Part shown: positions 7,203 through 15,424 of the stretch, piece by piece
Layout of the letters: each line of letters starts with the position of its first letter
Numbering within the stretch: the stretch's first letter is position 1
NCBI RefSeq assembly: GCF_001684975.1
Contig: NZ_MAYH01000001.1
Location: 124,001-188,000 of the forward strand
Source of the DNA: Chryseobacterium artocarpi
GTDB lineage: Bacteria > Bacteroidota > Bacteroidia > Flavobacteriales > Weeksellaceae
DNA: 64,000 nt
Direction of reading: 5' to 3'
Notes under the pieces: generated by a model
Seen by the model: only the letters and a program-made list of their open reading frames with translations
Told to the model about the DNA's origin: nothing
The model's database searches: none
Position numbers and translations under genes: made by a program

Positions 7203-8788
7203 TATCCTACAGTAGGCGTATCCTCTTCCTTCAATATTTTTTTCTCTTTCATGGTCAGCATCATTCGTTCATACTTGTATTTTTCCCAATCAAATTGATT
7301 CAGGAAATCAAGTGCTGCCTGAAAACCTCTGTTAAAAAGTTCCTCTTTTTCTTCTCTTTTCATAAAGAAATTCAGCCAGCTGCTTGTACCACAATTTACA
7401 GTCTGGATGCTGTATAAGCGGTAGAAAGTATGTTTGGTAAGAAAAGTTTTATCATTAAACCCTTTTAATGTGCTGATGATATTTCCGGCGTAGCTGAAAG
7501 GTGTTTTAAGAATTTCTTCACTCGTTTTTCCCTTATCAGAAAGAATATCAGAATCACTGGTCAATTGTACTCCAAAAAGTGGCATCCTTGGATAAAAAAC
7601 TTCATCCGCATGGAATAGGTCTATAGGGAAATTGGAAATACTTCCACCATCAATAAAAACGCCGACGGGATTGATATCTTCCTGTTTAGTATTCATCCAG
7701 AACCTCCATGCATATTTCACAGAATCATCATTCTTATCGATCCTTTTTTGGAATGGTTCAAAGAAAAAAGGGACAGACATTGATGCTCTTACAAATTCTG
7801 CAGGGCTGGTGTGTTTCAATTCTTCTTCCGACCAATATAAATTTGCCATTGTAGGAAGTTCTACTTTGATTTTGGCATTGATATCTGTAGTGACAATCAC
7901 ATATTCGGATTGAAGCAAATAAAATGGATTGTTTTTATAGTAATCGTTATTTACAGCACTGTCATAAAAGATCTTATACCTTGTCTGATCAATATGTTCA
8001 AGGTTTTTAGTCTTAATTTTTTCAATATTGTTTAAAGCAGCTGTATAGTATTCCTGCGCGTTTCCATAGCGGTAATTGAGATTGAGATCATGTTCCTTCT
8101 GAATGAATTTCTCATTAAGATTAGCTACAGTTTTTATTCCGAAATTATCCAAAGCATTTTTCATCGTATTCAGAAAAACATTCCCAGGATTAAGTCCGCT
8201 GTTTTCTTTTCTAAAATTATGATACAGTTTTTTGATGCAGAAGAAAAGGATGATAGCCGGAACCAAAGGAATTAAAAACATCAGTTTAGCACCCAAAATA
8301 CTATTGGATGGAGCAGCAAAAGGAATACTGACGAGAATAATGAATAAAATAGCCGCAATAATCGTGTTGATTTTAAAGAAACTCTTGTTATTCAACATTC
8401 CATGGAGAGTAGTTTTTACATAGGTTTTACCATCCATAAAATCCGCAAAATCCCAACTGAAAAGAACATCTTTAATCAGTTCACTTTTAGCTTCTTCCTT
8501 GGTTTTGCAGGCTGCAATAAGCATGGTATTGATCGCTCCTGCACTTGTCCCGGCTATTTTCAGAAAACGGATTCCAAAGATTTCAAGTCCGTAAAGGTAT
8601 CCCACTAATGCGCTGCCCCAAACGCCACCACCTTCCTGTACAAATTCTATATACTGATTTCCATCCGCATCCAAAAGATCAGAAAATTCCTTTTTAGAAA
8701 TGTTTTCATGCAGTGCAATAAGCTTATCTTTTGATGCCTGCGAAAGAGATTGGTCTTCCAGAATAGTCTTAAGATCTTCAGTTTTCAT
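7202..8788 (-). CDS. Patatin-like phospholipase with internal membrane segments
   Basis: This 528-residue protein is a predicted lipid acyl hydrolase using a Ser-Asp dyad. The patatin motifs are complete: the oxyanion loop EGGGVWG (52-58), the nucleophile elbow GTSAG with Ser82, and the acid motif FIDGGS with Asp380. RASMSVPFFFEP (335-346) is another family block. Unusually, two hydrophobic helices (about 143-160 and 167-187) are inserted between the nucleophile and the acid, so the enzyme is likely membrane-anchored and the catalytic domain is split by a hairpin. There is no signal peptide, so the catalytic face is probably cytoplasmic. It stands alone in its transcription unit. Confidence 0.88.
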   Translation of the reverse strand: MKTEDLKTILEDQSLSQASKDKLIALHENISKKEFSDLLDADGNQYIEFVQEGGGVWGSALVGYLYGLEIFGIRFLKIAGTSAGAINTMLIAACKTKEEAKSELIKDVLFSWDFADFMDGKTYVKTTLHGMLNNKSFFKINTIIAAILFIILVSIPFAAPSNSILGAKLMFLIPLVPAIILFFCIKKLYHNFRKENSGLNPGNVFLNTMKNALDNFGIKTVANLNEKFIQKEHDLNLNYRYGNAQEYYTAALNNIEKIKTKNLEHIDQTRYKIFYDSAVNNDYYKNNPFYLLQSEYVIVTTDINAKIKVELPTMANLYWSEEELKHTSPAEFVRASMSVPFFFEPFQKRIDKNDDSVKYAWRFWMNTKQEDINPVGVFIDGGSISNFPIDLFHADEVFYPRMPLFGVQLTSDSDILSDKGKTSEEILKTPFSYAGNIISTLKGFNDKTFLTKHTFYRLYSIQTVNCGTSSWLNFFMKREEKEELFNRGFQAALDFLNQFDWEKYKYERMMLTMKEKKILKEEDTPTVG

Positions 8789-8966
8789 AGTAATTTGTTT
8801 GGTGGCAAAAGGTTTTTATTAACCTCGTAAGCAGTCACTAAATTACTGTTTATTTGGAAATCAAAAGACTATTTATGCAGTTGTTGCAGTAAATTCTTTA
8901 AACACAGATATTACAAATTTTTCTACAAATGAGTACAAAGCATAGCGTAATCCACGATAGACTAAA

Positions 8967-9866
8967 TCACCACTGTTTACGTCTCACATAGATAAATGTA
9001 CTGATAACTACCGTTGCCATTGCTCCTATTGTGATAAAATAACCATATTTATGATGAAGCTCTGGCATAAAGTCAAAGTTCATTCCGTAAACTCCTGCGA
9101 TAAAGGTAATCGGTAAGAAGTAGACAGAATAAATAGCCAAAACTTTCATGACTTGATTGGCTTTCTGATCCGATAATGCCAGGAACATCGAAATAAGGTT
9201 GGTGATCTGTATATTCAAATGATCAAAATCGGCAACTACATCCTTATGTTTGTCTTTTAAATCCACTATTTCAGAGTCCTGTAAATCTAAAAGCTTAAAT
9301 TTATCAATAGCGTCCGTAGAAATGACCAATACCCGGGAATTCAGCCCCGATTTTCGTTTTAATTTATATAATCTTCGGATCTGGCTGGTATGATTGGTAT
9401 TCTTCAGAAAAATCTCATTCTCAATATTGTCCATGGTTTCCAATAGACTGATTGATTCATCATCGAAGCTTTTCATAATCAGAATTGTGATCATTAAAGC
9501 AATTTTATGAGGAGTCATTTCTTCCTGTGAAAGGGAAAGTTGCTTTTTCGTCTCAGTAATACTTCTGGTTTTCATCCTATGGATGGTGATAATCGTTTTA
9601 TCAAGGATAAATATGGCGATCTTCGTACTGATATCACTGATGGTATTCAGGTTTTTCCTTTCAAGCTCGGTGCTTTCACGAAGAAGGAAGAATTTTACAT
9701 TTCCATCTTCTTCATATTTAGGTAAGTGATTGGGGTCTATAGTGTCTTCCAGAAGAAGGTTGTTGATTTCATATCGTTCATGAAGAAACTTAAGGTCTTC
9801 TGCGGTAGGAGCCTCTACATCTACCCATTCACAATGGGTGCTTCTATATACTGTATCAATTGACAT
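8967..9866 (-). CDS. corA: CorA-family magnesium/cobalt channel
   Basis: This is a pentameric inner-membrane channel for Mg2+ uptake. The 299-residue length and architecture are typical: a cytoplasmic alpha/beta N-terminal domain, long helices from about 150, and two C-terminal membrane helices. The signature YGMNF (Gly261-Met262-Asn263) ends the first helix, VYFLPITFIAGV precedes it, and the basic tail YVRRKQW follows the second. It is transcribed divergently from the FabH-like gene with a 73-base gap. Cobalt or nickel transport is possible within the family. Confidence 0.95.
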   Translation of the reverse strand: MSIDTVYRSTHCEWVDVEAPTAEDLKFLHERYEINNLLLEDTIDPNHLPKYEEDGNVKFFLLRESTELERKNLNTISDISTKIAIFILDKTIITIHRMKTRSITETKKQLSLSQEEMTPHKIALMITILIMKSFDDESISLLETMDNIENEIFLKNTNHTSQIRRLYKLKRKSGLNSRVLVISTDAIDKFKLLDLQDSEIVDLKDKHKDVVADFDHLNIQITNLISMFLALSDQKANQVMKVLAIYSVYFLPITFIAGVYGMNFDFMPELHHKYGYFITIGAMATVVISTFIYVRRKQW

Positions 9867-9886
9867 AAAGTAAAAATACTAATATT

Positions 9887-9921
9887 TTGAAATACTATGT
9901 TTTAAATAAGTTTTATCTTTG
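9887..9921 (+). promoter_or_regulatory. Bacteroidota-type promoter of the FabH-like gene
   Basis: The -7 box TATCTTTG (9914-9921) is an exact TAnnTTTG match and lies 18 bases before the ATG at 9940. A TTG at 9887-9889 lies 24 bases upstream, one base longer than the usual -33 spacing. Confidence 0.65.
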
Positions 9922-9939
9922 CCAAAATTATAAAACTAT

Positions 9940-10962
9940 ATGATTAAAAGTACAATAAAAGGAGTAGGATTTTATGTTCCTGATAACGTTGTTACAAATG
10001 ATGATTTAGCCAAACTAATGACTACTAATGATGAATGGATTACGGAAAGAACAGGCATCAAGGAACGAAGACACAGAAAAAACAGGTATGATTCTCAGGA
10101 AACCAGCGCTTATTTAGGTTTCAAAGCGTCTGAAAAAGCAATTCAGAATGCGGGGCTTACCTCAAAAGATATCGATTATATTATTTTCGCAACCCTTTCG
10201 CCGGATTATTATTTCCCTGGATGTGGTGTTTTGCTTCAGGAAATGTTAGGTTGTGATACCGTTGGAGCTTTAGATGTAAGGAACCAGTGTTCAGGATTTG
10301 TATATTCTATGAGTGTGGCAAATGCGTTTATCAAGTCCGGAACGTACAAAAATATCCTTGTGGTAGGAGCGGAGATCCATTCTTTTGGACTGGATTTTTC
10401 AGATGAAGGAAGAGGAGTTTCTGTTATTTTCGGTGATGGGGCAGGAGCAATCGTACTTTCTGCAAGCGAAGATGAAAATGCAGGAGACGTTTTAGCTGTA
10501 AATATGCATTCTGAAGGTAAATATGCAGACGATCTTTGTACTCAGTTCCCAGGTTCCAAGTTCGGATGGAGTGACAGAATGAGAAAAGATCCTGAAAATG
10601 TAACGAATAAGGAAGTATATCCAATCATGAACGGAAACTTTGTATTCAAGCATGCTGTTACAAGATTCCCGGAAACGATGATGGAAGCTTTAAACAAGGC
10701 AGGAAAAACAATTGAGGATCTTGATATGTTTATCCCACATCAGGCGAACCTTAGAATCGCTCAGTTTGTTCAGCAGAAATTTGGATTACCGGATGAAAAA
10801 ATCTTCAACAATATCCAGAAATACGGAAATACAACGGCAGCTTCCATTCCAATTGCTTTAAGTGAGGCAATTGAACAAGGGAAAATAAAAAGAGGAGATT
10901 TAGTACTTCTTTCTGCTTTCGGAAGTGGATTTACTTGGGGAAGTGTACTATTTGAATATTAA
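9940..10962 (+). CDS. fabH: 3-oxoacyl-ACP synthase III family protein (KAS III)
   Basis: The enzyme condenses an acyl-CoA with malonyl-ACP, normally the first step of fatty acid synthesis. The Cys-His-Asn triad is intact: Cys117 in RNQCSGF, His267 in FIPHQANLRI and Asn297 in KYGNTTAAS. At 340 residues it is longer than E. coli FabH (317), with an extra loop around SDRMRKDPENVTNKEVYPIM (about 208-227). That loop is seen in a second KAS III type common in Bacteroidota, which may use branched or other primers. A clear promoter precedes it and a terminator follows. The class is certain; the exact physiological role (housekeeping FabH or paralogue) is not. Confidence 0.88.
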   Translation: MIKSTIKGVGFYVPDNVVTNDDLAKLMTTNDEWITERTGIKERRHRKNRYDSQETSAYLGFKASEKAIQNAGLTSKDIDYIIFATLSPDYYFPGCGVLLQEMLGCDTVGALDVRNQCSGFVYSMSVANAFIKSGTYKNILVVGAEIHSFGLDFSDEGRGVSVIFGDGAGAIVLSASEDENAGDVLAVNMHSEGKYADDLCTQFPGSKFGWSDRMRKDPENVTNKEVYPIMNGNFVFKHAVTRFPETMMEALNKAGKTIEDLDMFIPHQANLRIAQFVQQKFGLPDEKIFNNIQKYGNTTAASIPIALSEAIEQGKIKRGDLVLLSAFGSGFTWGSVLFEY

Positions 10963-10984
10963 TATCAGGCTTTCACAGAAAATA

Positions 10985-11012
10985 AAAAACCGCGGATCAC
11001 TCTGCGGTTTTT
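10985..11012. terminator. Bidirectional terminator
   Basis: AAAAACCGC (10985-10993) and GCGGTTTTT (11004-11012) form a perfect 9-bp stem with A-run and T-run on either side. It lies between the convergent FabH-like gene and the thioredoxin-fold gene and can serve both. Confidence 0.85.
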
Positions 11013-11032
11013 GTTTTATCATTAATTGTTAA

Positions 11033-12193
11033 TTAAAGACTTTTCAATAATGTTTCAGTCTCAGAAGAGTCTTGTCCTGCGCTTTTTGCCAGTTCAATCG
11101 CCTTTTCAGCCCACATCTTTGCATTTTTCTTGTCACCAACTTTGTTATAAAGATTAGCCAGTGTATCTGTATTGGCATAATTCTGATCTTTCTTTACAGA
11201 TTCCTGAGCCCATGCAATAGCCTTTTCCAAAGACGCTTTATTACTTACATTTTCAAAGAAGTTCCATGCAAGAGAGTTCAATTCATCAGATTTTGCTGTA
11301 GAATAGTCCTTGTAAAGATCCAGCGTTAATTTTTCATAAGTTGGAATATCCTTGTTTTTTAAAGCTCTGTTTGCCTTCATTCTCTTTAGAATCTTGTCGG
11401 CTTCTTCTTTACTTAAAAAGGATTGTGTTGCAGACATAAAATAGGCATCATCCCATGTTTTTGTATCAGCATTGTATGCTTTTTTAGCAACAGTATTCAG
11501 TTTTATATTTTTATCCAGTTTCTCATACTGATCTCCGGGGAAAAACTTAATGAAGTCAGCTTTTTTGTTTTGGAAGATTTTATATAAAGGGCTTTCTGTA
11601 CTTTGTGTTCCGGCAATAAGCATTTGAATATCTTCCTGATCAAGAGTTGCTTTCTGTTCAAAATAACGGTTCATTACCTTACCTGCGAATTCAGCATCAT
11701 TATACATAGTAAGCATCGCAAGATTTTTTAAGAACTCAGGATTTTTTTCTCCTTTTTCAAACTGAAGCTTTAAAGAAGTAAGTCTTTTGCTTGGATCTCC
11801 TGCATCCTTTGCAAACTGAATGAAATCTTTTTCTTCCACGTAACCCAAGGTTCTGTGTACAGCCTCACCATTTCCGTCAATGAATAGATACGTTGGGAAT
11901 GCTTTTACATTATATTTTTTTGCAATCTCAATTCCTTCCCCCTTTTCCATATCAATTTTAGCATTGATGAAATGAGAATTGTAATAATCCCCCACAGACT
12001 GAAGTGGGAAAATATTTTTCACCATAAGTTTACATGGTCCGCACCATGAAGCATAAGCATCTATAAAGACCAATTTGTTTTCCTTTTTTGCTTTAGCAAG
12101 GATAGATGCAAAGTTTCCTTCCTCGAATTTGATGCCCTGTGCCCATGCAAATGCACCTATAAATAGAGCTGAAAGTATCGTTAATTTTTTCAT
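11033..12193 (-). CDS. Exported thioredoxin-fold protein with C-terminal helical repeats
   Basis: The start at 12193 gives 386 residues beginning with a signal peptide (MKKLTILSALFIGAFAWAQ); a longer frame to 12250 would bury this peptide. The thioredoxin domain follows at once, with the redox motif WCGPC (50-54) and the cis-proline block AFPTYLFIDGNG near 100. This matches the thioredoxin-like thiol:disulfide oxidoreductases of the Bacteroidota periplasm. The C-terminal 250 residues are helical and end in TPR-like repeats (NLYNKVGDKKNAKMWAEKA), probably for protein binding. The reaction partner is unknown. Confidence 0.85.
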   Translation of the reverse strand: MKKLTILSALFIGAFAWAQGIKFEEGNFASILAKAKKENKLVFIDAYASWCGPCKLMVKNIFPLQSVGDYYNSHFINAKIDMEKGEGIEIAKKYNVKAFPTYLFIDGNGEAVHRTLGYVEEKDFIQFAKDAGDPSKRLTSLKLQFEKGEKNPEFLKNLAMLTMYNDAEFAGKVMNRYFEQKATLDQEDIQMLIAGTQSTESPLYKIFQNKKADFIKFFPGDQYEKLDKNIKLNTVAKKAYNADTKTWDDAYFMSATQSFLSKEEADKILKRMKANRALKNKDIPTYEKLTLDLYKDYSTAKSDELNSLAWNFFENVSNKASLEKAIAWAQESVKKDQNYANTDTLANLYNKVGDKKNAKMWAEKAIELAKSAGQDSSETETLLKSL

Positions 12194-12487
12194 TATAAAC
12201 TTTTTATTCCCTGCAAATGTAATAAATATGATGACATTTGAGCAGTTCACATTGAAAATAATTATCAGAGAACTTTGTTTTTAATACAGATTTAGGCTGG
12301 TATAAAAGTTAATCGTCTATTGTTTCAAGCTTATTATTAAAATTAATGTAAATTGTAAATTTAGTTAAATGATTAAATTTCAGTAGAATATTTTAATTAA
12401 AAGCAAAATATTAGTAATTTTGTAAAAAACAAAAAGACACTCGTGAAAAAATGATGAATTATTATAAGAATAATAATTTGTTTTTTT

Positions 12488-14119
12488 ATGTCTAATAATC
12501 TACTGAAAATTTTGTTTTTGCTGATCACAGCAATCCCCATATTTGCTCAAAAAAAGAACAGCTTCGACCAAGCTTGTGAGAAAACTTCTACTATTACTGC
12601 TTATAAAGACTTATCAAAAGCAATAAAAACAGCAGATTCCCTTTATATGTCAGCTCAGAAACCTTCAGAAAAAGTGAAGAGTCTTATGTTGTCATCAGAA
12701 CTTTATCATCACGCAGGAGAAATAAAAAAAGCAATATGCTACAGTGAAAATGCACATTCATTAGTTAATCAGAGTAATGATGCAGAACGGATGGCTAGTG
12801 TAAGCAGATTATTGGCGAGGCAATATAGACAGGTAGGGTTATACGAAAGAGCAAAAAAATACATCTTCAAAGGGCTTGTAGCGGCTGGGAAAATCCCTGA
12901 TTTTCAAATGAAAAATGAAGCTGAAGGGCTACTGAATCAGGAAATGGCTTTCTATGAGATGGAAGTGGGAAATTATACTAATGCTATAGACCACATCCAG
13001 CTTTCACTAAAGAATTTTGAAAAAATAAACAGTAAGATTGAAGATCGTACAGAGGCAGCTTCTTATCAATTATTGGGAGATGTTTACTTTAAACTGGACG
13101 ATTATAAAACCTCTGAAAGCTATTATAGAAAAGCAGAAGAATTGCTTAAAGCAGGAAGCTGCACTCTTGGATTGGTTTATAATGGACTGGGTGGAATTCG
13201 TGTAAAACAAAAGAACTGGAAAGATGCTGAAGTATATCTAAAAAAAGCAGAGAAAATTGCAGACACTTCAAGAAGTTTAAAACTGAAGAAAGCTGTATAT
13301 TCCAATATTAATGATTACTATGAAGGAACCGGTGATAATTATAAAGCTTCTCTGTACGCTGTTAAATATGTAAGAGCATACGATAGTATTGCAGCCCGTA
13401 ATCAGGCTTTCACAGGAAAAACAAATATTTCAGCAGCAAAAACCGGAAAGGCAGGACAAATGAATATAGCAAAAAATGCTGCTATTATTGTTCTTTTCGT
13501 TTCCTTGGTGGGATTAATTATATTTATAAGAACCAAACAAAAGAAACAGCGTTCAAAACTCAGGAATATTATAAGAAGTCAGATAAACATGCTTAATAGT
13601 CACCGAAACCCGATGTTAAGGTCACTGTCTGATAGCCCTGAATTTTCAAATATATCCGTGGAGGAAATTGATGAAAAAGATAGTGAAACAGACCGAAAAA
13701 GAAACGAATCCCTGATGACCTCCGAAACAGAAACCAAATTGCTTGAGCTTCTTGATAACTTTGAAAAAGGAGATCTTTATAACAATAAAGGAATGTCTCT
13801 TTCTTTCCTTGCCGGTGAGCTCAATACCAATACAAAATATCTTTCTTATGTAATTAACCAGCATAAAAGTTCTGATTTCAAAACGTATATCAACAGGTTA
13901 AGAATCAATTATATTGTAGACAAACTTATCAATGATGAGAAGTACAGACAGTATAAAATCAGTATTCTTGCTGACGAATGCGGCTTCTCTTCTCACAGCA
14001 AATTCGCTGCTGTCTTCAAAGCAGTTACAGACTTTTCTCCATCTGCATATATTAAGTATCTTGATGCTGAAAATCAATCAGATAAAAATGTTCATTTTCG
14101 TGAAAATGATAAAAAATAA
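12488..14119 (+). CDS. TPR-membrane-AraC one-component regulator
   Basis: This 543-residue protein joins sensor and DNA-binding parts. It starts with a signal peptide (residues 1-20, ending IPIFAQ), then TPR-like helical repeats (about 60-300, for example DYKTSESYYRKAEELL), one membrane helix (330-347, NAAIIVLFVSLVGLIIFI), a cytoplasmic linker, and an AraC-type double helix-turn-helix (about 430-525). The HTH contains LAGELNTNTKYLSYVIN and ILADECGFSSHSKFAAVFK. The topology suggests that a periplasmic TPR signal directly controls DNA binding. Such proteins are common in Flavobacteriia, with no known ligand. Its target is unknown; two palindromes sit at and after its 3' end. Confidence 0.88.
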   Translation: MSNNLLKILFLLITAIPIFAQKKNSFDQACEKTSTITAYKDLSKAIKTADSLYMSAQKPSEKVKSLMLSSELYHHAGEIKKAICYSENAHSLVNQSNDAERMASVSRLLARQYRQVGLYERAKKYIFKGLVAAGKIPDFQMKNEAEGLLNQEMAFYEMEVGNYTNAIDHIQLSLKNFEKINSKIEDRTEAASYQLLGDVYFKLDDYKTSESYYRKAEELLKAGSCTLGLVYNGLGGIRVKQKNWKDAEVYLKKAEKIADTSRSLKLKKAVYSNINDYYEGTGDNYKASLYAVKYVRAYDSIAARNQAFTGKTNISAAKTGKAGQMNIAKNAAIIVLFVSLVGLIIFIRTKQKKQRSKLRNIIRSQINMLNSHRNPMLRSLSDSPEFSNISVEEIDEKDSETDRKRNESLMTSETETKLLELLDNFEKGDLYNNKGMSLSFLAGELNTNTKYLSYVINQHKSSDFKTYINRLRINYIVDKLINDEKYRQYKISILADECGFSSHSKFAAVFKAVTDFSPSAYIKYLDAENQSDKNVHFRENDKK

Positions 14120-14161
14120 ATAAGATTTTATATGCTAGTTTACCATTTTTCGCGAAAATGG
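14093..14161. repeat. Two related palindromes around the 3' end of the TPR-AraC gene
   Basis: CATTTTC-GT-GAAAATG (14093-14108) lies inside the last codons of the gene. CCATTTT-TCGCG-AAAATGG (14143-14161) lies 23 bases after the stop. Both share the core CATTTTyCGyGAAAATG-like sequence, so they may be two binding sites for one regulator or paired RNA hairpins. Confidence 0.55.
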
Positions 14162-14169
14162 ATAACCTA

Positions 14170-14204
14170 TTGTTTTTCGTAAGACTGCTCCTGCTATATC
14201 TTTG
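14170..14204 (+). promoter_or_regulatory. Promoter-like site for the unannotated transcript
   Basis: The -7 box TATCTTTG (14197-14204) matches TAnnTTTG, and a TTG at 14170-14172 lies 24 bases upstream. The box continues into CGACAGC, giving the same TATCTTTGyGACAGC string as the site at 33468. No sizeable + strand gene follows. Confidence 0.55.
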
Positions 14205-14220
14205 CGACAGCTTTACGGAA

Positions 14221-14286
14221 ATGATTACGTTTATACTACATCTTATCTCTTTCATTTTTCAAGGAATACTTTACTTTCTGAAATAA
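14221..14286 (+). CDS. Possible 21-residue hydrophobic peptide
   Basis: A short ATG frame starts 16 bases after the -7 box and encodes M-I-T-F-I-L-H-L-I-S-F-I-F-Q-G-I-L-Y-F-L-K. It is almost entirely hydrophobic with a terminal lysine, like small membrane peptides or type I toxins. There is no homology evidence and it could be chance, so the call is weak. It sits between a promoter-like box and a terminator-like hairpin. Confidence 0.3.
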   Translation: MITFILHLISFIFQGILYFLK

Positions 14287-14427
14287 GATTAACGATGAGA
14301 ACCTACAGCAAGTCAAACCATGAAACTTTAGATATGGAACACGTGTATATTTTATTTCCATGAAATAATCACGGTTCCTCTTTTATGTCACAGAATATTC
14401 TGATAAGGAATATAAATTATACCAAAT

Positions 14428-14455
14428 AATCGGGGTTGATTGCCCGGTTTTTTTT
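14428..14455 (+). terminator. Terminator-like hairpin of the unannotated transcript
   Basis: AATCGGG (14428-14434) pairs with CCCGGTT (14443-14449) with one T-G wobble, and a run of eight T (14448-14455) follows the stem. It ends a transcript of roughly 245 bases that would begin near 14211. Confidence 0.6.
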
Positions 14456-14474
14456 CAGTCAAGTTTTTTTAAGT

Positions 14475-14503
14475 GCAAATCCACAGAAAGTCTGTGGATT
14501 TGC
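14475..14503. terminator. Perfect 13-bp hairpin next to a lipoprotein gene
   Basis: GCAAATCCACAGA (14475-14487) and TCTGTGGATTTGC (14491-14503) pair perfectly around AAG. A T-rich tail follows on the + strand only. It lies 4 bases after the minus-strand lipoprotein stop, so it may stabilise that mRNA end or back up the terminator at 14428. Confidence 0.6.
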
Positions 14504-14507
14504 GATT

Positions 14508-14708
14508 TTATTTAGATTTTGTACTGTCGGTTTTGATTTTTAAAGTATCTGGTGACGGATTGGAATTAGCTACTGCAGAATCCCCCATACTATTTCTCAT
14601 AGATTCCTTATTATGAGCATCTTTGTATTCCTCTCTTTTTTCTTTGTTTTGAGCACAACTTCCTAGGAAAAGAAGTCCTAAAACTGCCCCTATCCAGATT
14701 TTTTTCAT
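14508..14708 (-). CDS. Small lipoprotein, Ser/Asp/Lys-rich
   Basis: The 66-residue product is a predicted lipoprotein: MKKIWIGAVLGLLFLGSC ends in a lipobox with Cys18. The mature 49 residues are hydrophilic and probably disordered, with no recognisable domain, ending in DTLKIKTDSTKSK. A similar small lipoprotein is encoded at 14991-15209 on the same strand, with a comparable lipobox and the same low-complexity style, so the two may be paralogues. Function is unknown; the mature part would sit at the outer or inner membrane surface. Confidence 0.7.
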   Translation of the reverse strand: MKKIWIGAVLGLLFLGSCAQNKEKREEYKDAHNKESMRNSMGDSAVANSNPSPDTLKIKTDSTKSK

Positions 14709-14821
14709 AATACTATTTTTTATGGTTGGTGTTAATCAAATATAATGAATTATTAATAAAGATAAAAGATAAAGTCGTTAAACAACTATCATCAATTATC
14801 TAATTATTCATCTGGATATCA

Positions 14822-14877
14822 GGGCGGGCTTTAGCCCGCTCTCATATAATCAACATTCATCTGGCTTTAGCCAAAAT
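14822..14877. repeat. Dispersed palindromic element, copy 2
   Basis: This copy reads GGCGGGCTTTAGCCCGC, then CTCAT, an A+T-rich linker and a final GGCTTTAGCCAAAAT, in the same order and orientation as copy 1 at 2100-2159. The hairpins are conserved while the linker has changed, as expected if structure is what is kept. It lies between two small lipoprotein genes. Confidence 0.85.
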
Positions 14878-14930
14878 CTTTTTTTTATCCAATAACTAAT
14901 TAAAGTATTTATCCTTGAATCTACATCAAA

Positions 14931-14961
14931 AAAATCTGCAGCGCTTTCAACTGCAGATTTT
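14931..14961 (-). terminator. Terminator of the lipoprotein gene at 14991
   Basis: AAAATCTGCAG (14931-14941) and CTGCAGATTTT (14951-14961) form a perfect 11-bp stem. The + strand A-run at 14928-14934 gives a T-run on the minus strand after the stem, so it terminates the minus-strand transcript. Confidence 0.85.
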
Positions 14962-14990
14962 CCATTTTTAATTAAACGTATATGATAATA

Positions 14991-15209
14991 CTATTTGGCA
15001 GGAGGTGTTGCCATTGAATCCTTTTTCATTTTAATACTGTCAGGATTCATCTTCTTTGTAGTCATAGTGTCTGTTGTAGCAGGCGATACTGTACGCATAG
15101 TATCTACTTTTACTGAATCGCTGTTACTCGTTGACATTGATGACTCTTTGGTTCCACAGCTCACTGCAAATAATACTATTCCGATGGCTGCTAGCAATAA
15201 CTTTTTCAT
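14991..15209 (-). CDS. Small lipoprotein, Ser/Thr/Lys-rich
   Basis: The 72-residue product begins MKKLLLAAIGIVLFAVSC, a lipoprotein signal with Cys18 in the lipobox. The mature part is low-complexity, with repeated MKKDSM/TTDTMTTKKM-like stretches and no fold that I recognise. It resembles the lipoprotein encoded at 14508-14708 in signal and composition. It has its own terminator at 14931-14961. A role in envelope stress or surface charge is possible but not supported by any motif. Confidence 0.7.
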   Translation of the reverse strand: MKKLLLAAIGIVLFAVSCGTKESSMSTSNSDSVKVDTMRTVSPATTDTMTTKKMNPDSIKMKKDSMATPPAK

Positions 15210-15424
15210 ACAATTTTATTTTGGGGTGTACTGATGAAAAAACAACTATTATTCCTAATAGGCATCGTAAAGTCGTAAAATATAGGTAAAGTTTGTTAAA
15301 AGATGTTAGGTAAGTGGAGTTTGAGGGTTAGAGTATTTAGAGTAGGCGTTAACTAAGGTCCTTTGATAGTTAGAGTCAACCTCAAACCTCGGAATCTCGA
15401 ATCCCGTACCTCGTAATACTCCAT

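Larger units (their letters stand above)
14120..14507. other. Gene-free spacer with a putative short transcript
   Basis: The 388-base spacer holds the palindrome at 14143-14161, a promoter-like box at 14197-14204, a 21-codon hydrophobic frame at 14221-14286, a terminator-like hairpin at 14428-14455 and a second hairpin at 14475-14503. It therefore looks like a short transcription unit rather than an empty spacer. Each part is listed separately. Confidence 0.55.

Noticed and set aside
15310..15420. GAGGGTTAGAGT-type words before the pruA terminator
   Set aside because: Similar to the GAG-rich words around the urea transporter, but too degenerate here to define a repeat unit.
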